Assembly: GCA_003509065.1 (NCBI GenBank)
Contig: DODG01000109.1
Coordinates: forward strand, 1,845 to 10,563
Reading direction: 5' to 3'
Origin: Acidobacteriota bacterium
GTDB lineage: Bacteria; Acidobacteriota; Vicinamibacteria; Vicinamibacterales; UBA823
Length of the DNA stretch: 8,719 bases
Part shown: positions 6,594 to 8,719 of the stretch, one piece after another
Layout: each line of letters starts with the position of its first letter
Numbering within the stretch: the stretch's first letter is position 1
Notes under the pieces: model-generated
What the model was told of the DNA's origin: nothing
Database searches by the model: none
The model's input: only the letters and a program-made list of their open reading frames with translations
Made by a program: the position numbers and the translations under genes

Positions 6594-7530
6594 TCATTGG
6601 CCGGCCCTGGCGCTCTACTTCCCTGCACACATTGGGCAAGCTAAACGACTGCAGGAGTTAGTGCTGCTTTTGCTGGATGATTTCAAGCCAACCGGTCTCG
6701 TAGAGGATTCCTCTATGTACTGGCGGGTCTTTTTTTCAACTTCCACCGATCGGAATGAAGCCAACACTGCCTTGAATCGCAACCAAGAAACTTCTACCGT
6801 TAGATCCTTGCCAATTAATGTCCAGGATGAAAAATGGGCGGAACGCTCACAGGCAGAACTACGCGCGGTCCGAATCGGACAGATCGTCATCGCACCACCA
6901 TGGGATATCCCAGCGTCTATTTCTAGAGATGCTTCCAAAACAAACCATCCACTTACGGTTATTATCGAGCCATCAATTGGATTTGGGACTGGTCATCACG
7001 CGTCAACACGTCTGTGTATACATGGTCTTCAACGACTCGACCTTACCGCACGGACGGTGTTGGACCTAGGTACGGGGTCTGGTGTTCTTGCTATAGTTGC
7101 TAGTACGCTTGGAGCCACAAGTGTCCGAGGTCTCGATCGAGATGCTACGGCTATAGCAACAGCAGCACACAACCTTACTTTGAATGAAACGGCAAGGAAT
7201 GTCAGCTTTCACGTCAGTACTATCCAGACTTCCTCGGAATCATCGGCCGATGTGGTCGTGGCAAATCTAACTGGGGCTTTTTTCTCCAGTCATTCCTTGA
7301 GGATCAGTAGTTTCGTCGTTTCTGGTGGATACCTAATTTGTAGTGGCATAACCAAAACGGAAAGTCCGGATGTGCTAGTAGCATTGGAACCGTACCTGGT
7401 TCTCGTGCACGAACAGGTAGAAGATGAATGGGTTGGGCTAATTTGGCAACGCGATCTAAACACTGGAAGGACCGCCGCTACTAACGCTATCCAGCAACCA
7501 GAACGTCGAGAAGCATTGCTAAAGACTTAA
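6586..7530 (+). CDS. prmA: Ribosomal protein L11 methyltransferase (PrmA family)
   Basis: PrmA trimethylates lysines and the N-terminus of ribosomal protein L11 using S-adenosylmethionine. The 314-residue protein has a divergent N-terminal substrate-recognition domain (1-100). The characteristic linker EPSIGFGTGHHASTRLCI (128-145) corresponds to the family's DPGxAFGTGxHxTT. The Rossmann methyltransferase fold follows, with VLDLGTGSGVLAI (158-170), acidic D184 in RGLDRD for the cofactor ribose, and VVVANLTGAF (223-232) in place of the usual VANI motif. The start is TTG 6586, inside dnaJ (TTGGCTGA, 8-nt overlap); the next in-frame ATG, at residue 44, would remove part of the N-terminal domain. 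Co-location with dnaJ is a common pattern for this gene. A related small-molecule or protein methyltransferase is less likely given the linker and context. Confidence 0.88.
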   Translation: MADHWPALALYFPAHIGQAKRLQELVLLLLDDFKPTGLVEDSSMYWRVFFSTSTDRNEANTALNRNQETSTVRSLPINVQDEKWAERSQAELRAVRIGQIVIAPPWDIPASISRDASKTNHPLTVIIEPSIGFGTGHHASTRLCIHGLQRLDLTARTVLDLGTGSGVLAIVASTLGATSVRGLDRDATAIATAAHNLTLNETARNVSFHVSTIQTSSESSADVVVANLTGAFFSSHSLRISSFVVSGGYLICSGITKTESPDVLVALEPYLVLVHEQVEDEWVGLIWQRDLNTGRTAATNAIQQPERREALLKT

Positions 7531-7539
7531 TAATGTTTT

Positions 7540-7543
7540 GAGG
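7540..7543 (+). promoter_or_regulatory. Ribosome binding site of the dioxygenase gene
   Basis: GAGG lies 8 nt before ATG 7552, in the 21-nt spacer after prmA. It is a clearer Shine-Dalgarno than those of bshC, XdhC, hrcA, dnaJ or prmA, so this gene has independent translation initiation. Confidence 0.6.
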
Positions 7544-7551
7544 ATCGAAAG

Positions 7552-8370
7552 ATGAATGCGAGTGAATTGATAGATATTGATAGTCATTTCGAACTGACGG
7601 ATCAACAACTTGATTTTTATCGCACCAATGAGTTTATCAAGCTAAAAAATGTTCTCTCGCCTGAAACACTTACCCACTACAAAGAGGAGATCTGGGGGAA
7701 AACGCTTGAACTCAATACCAACACCCTTCCCATGGACGAAAGAGATACTTATTCAAGAGCCTTCATCCAGGTCATAAACCTCTGGAGATACTCTAGAAAA
7801 GTCACAGAATTTGTCATGGGCAAAAGACTCGCAGCAATTGCTACAGAACTGATGGAGGTTGGTGGTGTCCGCCTATACCACGACCAAGCTTTGTTTAAAG
7901 AACAAACAGGTGGGTTCACCCCATGGCACGCCGATCAGCAGTACTGGCCCCTAGCAACTAACAAAACCACTACCGCCTGGATCCCTCTTCAGGCGGTAAC
8001 ACTAGAAATGGCACCACTAAGCTTTGCTGCTGGCTCACACACTGATAAACGTTTTCGCGATCTGGCAATAAGTGATGATTCAGAACAAGTGATTCAAACA
8101 GCAATGAATAAGCACGACGTAAACTGCACACCTTTTGATCTTGGAGAAATCAGTTTCCACAGTGGCTGGATGTACCATAGAGCCCCAGCTAATAGCTCAG
8201 GCCAAATGCGCGGCATCTTTACGATTATCTATATGGATAAAGATATGACCTTAAAAGCACCTGAGAATTCAAACCAATTAAGAGATCGCAATAACTATTG
8301 CCCAGGTATAGAGGTCGGAGCAATCTGTAACAGTAGGCTAAATCCTCTTATATACAGTCAATCAATCTAG
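7552..8370 (+). CDS. PhyH-family Fe(II)/2-oxoglutarate dioxygenase
   Basis: Enzymes of this family (named after phytanoyl-CoA dioxygenase) hydroxylate small molecules using oxygen, Fe(II) and 2-oxoglutarate. The 272 residues fit the family. The N-terminus has FELTDQQLDFYRTNEFIKLKNVLSPE (13-38), the usual opening strand and helix. The HxD of the metal triad is H126 and D128 in TPWHADQQYWPL, the distal histidine is H209 in SGWMYHRAP, and R220 is placed to bind 2-oxoglutarate. A family-type tail follows, CPGIEVGAICNSRLNPLIY (250-268). All catalytic residues are present. It lacks the ectoine hydroxylase signature, and I cannot name a substrate. It follows prmA by 21 nt on the same strand and converges on rsmE, where prmA and rsmE are often neighbours. 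The convergent 3' spacer of 29 nt holds no convincing terminator. Confidence 0.88.
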   Translation: MNASELIDIDSHFELTDQQLDFYRTNEFIKLKNVLSPETLTHYKEEIWGKTLELNTNTLPMDERDTYSRAFIQVINLWRYSRKVTEFVMGKRLAAIATELMEVGGVRLYHDQALFKEQTGGFTPWHADQQYWPLATNKTTTAWIPLQAVTLEMAPLSFAAGSHTDKRFRDLAISDDSEQVIQTAMNKHDVNCTPFDLGEISFHSGWMYHRAPANSSGQMRGIFTIIYMDKDMTLKAPENSNQLRDRNNYCPGIEVGAICNSRLNPLIYSQSI

Positions 8371-8399
8371 CGCTCAATTGGCTATTGTAACCAAGACTC

Positions 8400-8719
8400 T
8401 TAGAACTCGCCCCAGTGCGAAAGCAGTGCCGCAATCAGGACAGCCGGCGCCGCCGCAGCCCGCAGTGTTCGGACTCCAAGTGTCAAAGGAATAAATTGCG
8501 CATTGCCAAGTTTCTCGATCTCAGCGGCTGTCCATCCACCTTCAGGACCAACAGCAAGAGTTAACGAGTCTGGACGACCTTGCTTTACCAACGTCACAAG
8601 ATCAATGGCACCGTTGACTTGCAAGCCTGGTTCCACCAACACAACCCGACTAACGGAAGTATCGTTGCAACTCAAACTGCCAACATCAACCGGAGACCTC
8701 ACCTCTGGAACAACTGCCC
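8400..8719 (-). CDS. rsmE: 16S rRNA (uracil1498-N3)-methyltransferase RsmE, 5' part outside window
   Basis: RsmE methylates U1498 of 16S rRNA near the decoding site. The minus-strand frame is open from the window edge to TAA at 8402-8400, giving about 105 C-terminal residues that belong to the SPOUT knot domain. Visible hallmarks are AVVPEV at the edge (the family's VPE), RVVLVEPG, LAVGPEGGWTAAEIEKL with the cofactor-binding GPEGG, and IPLTLGVRTLRAAAAPAVLIAALL, matching the family's LGxRILRxETA knot. The usual acidic residue of RILRxE is replaced by alanine here. A GTG at 8702 is in frame but is internal: the conserved residues continue upstream of it. The N-terminal PUA-like domain is not in the window. 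Confidence 0.93.
   Translation of the reverse strand, partial: AVVPEVRSPVDVGSLSCNDTSVSRVVLVEPGLQVNGAIDLVTLVKQGRPDSLTLAVGPEGGWTAAEIEKLGNAQFIPLTLGVRTLRAAAAPAVLIAALLSHWGEF

Noticed and set aside
7552..8370. Ectoine hydroxylase (EctD) identity for the dioxygenase
   Set aside because: The EctD signature around the HxD motif is absent and no ectoine synthesis genes are nearby.
8371..8399. Bidirectional terminator between the dioxygenase gene and rsmE
   Set aside because: TTGG and CCAA can pair across an 8-9 nt loop, but the stem is only four bp and no T-run follows on either strand.

Overview
The window is ordinary bacterial chromosome with dense, mostly co-oriented housekeeping genes and roughly balanced base composition by eye. 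No RNA gene, insertion sequence, CRISPR array or phage gene was seen. The gene set (bacillithiol synthesis by bshC, plus an hrcA-grpE-dnaJ-prmA run with rsmE close by) points to a bacillithiol-making bacterium outside the Proteobacteria. Gemmatimonadota or a related, possibly environmental, phylum is my best guess, with low confidence because no taxonomic marker can be searched here.

Left edge, minus strand: the N-terminal two thirds of carA (carbamoyl-phosphate synthase small subunit) runs off the window before its catalytic cysteine. Its start overlaps the stop of a possible 63-residue ORF of unknown function, and a perfect 19-bp palindrome (873-891) lies inside that ORF. The divergent spacer (983-1107) separates this unit from the plus-strand genes.

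Plus strand, 1108-3702: bshC (last step of bacillithiol synthesis) is followed by an XdhC/CoxI-family gene (molybdenum-cofactor maturation factor). The XdhC-family gene appears to have its own extended -10 promoter (TGATATAAT, 2784-2792).

Plus strand, 3748-8370: hrcA, grpE, dnaJ and prmA are packed with 8-nt overlaps at grpE/dnaJ and dnaJ/prmA, followed after 21 nt by a PhyH-type Fe(II)/2-oxoglutarate dioxygenase. HrcA would repress chaperone genes, GrpE and DnaJ are the co-chaperones of DnaK, and PrmA methylates ribosomal protein L11. No dnaK and no recognisable CIRCE operator are in the window.

Right edge, minus strand: the C-terminal part of rsmE (16S rRNA m3U1498 methyltransferase) converges on the dioxygenase gene. 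In many bacteria rsmE directly follows prmA on the same strand, so the dioxygenase and the opposite orientation of rsmE suggest a local rearrangement or insertion. I found no convincing new system. The best leads are the dioxygenase at the prmA/rsmE junction, the orphan XdhC gene, the palindrome upstream of carA, and the HrcA unit with no visible CIRCE.
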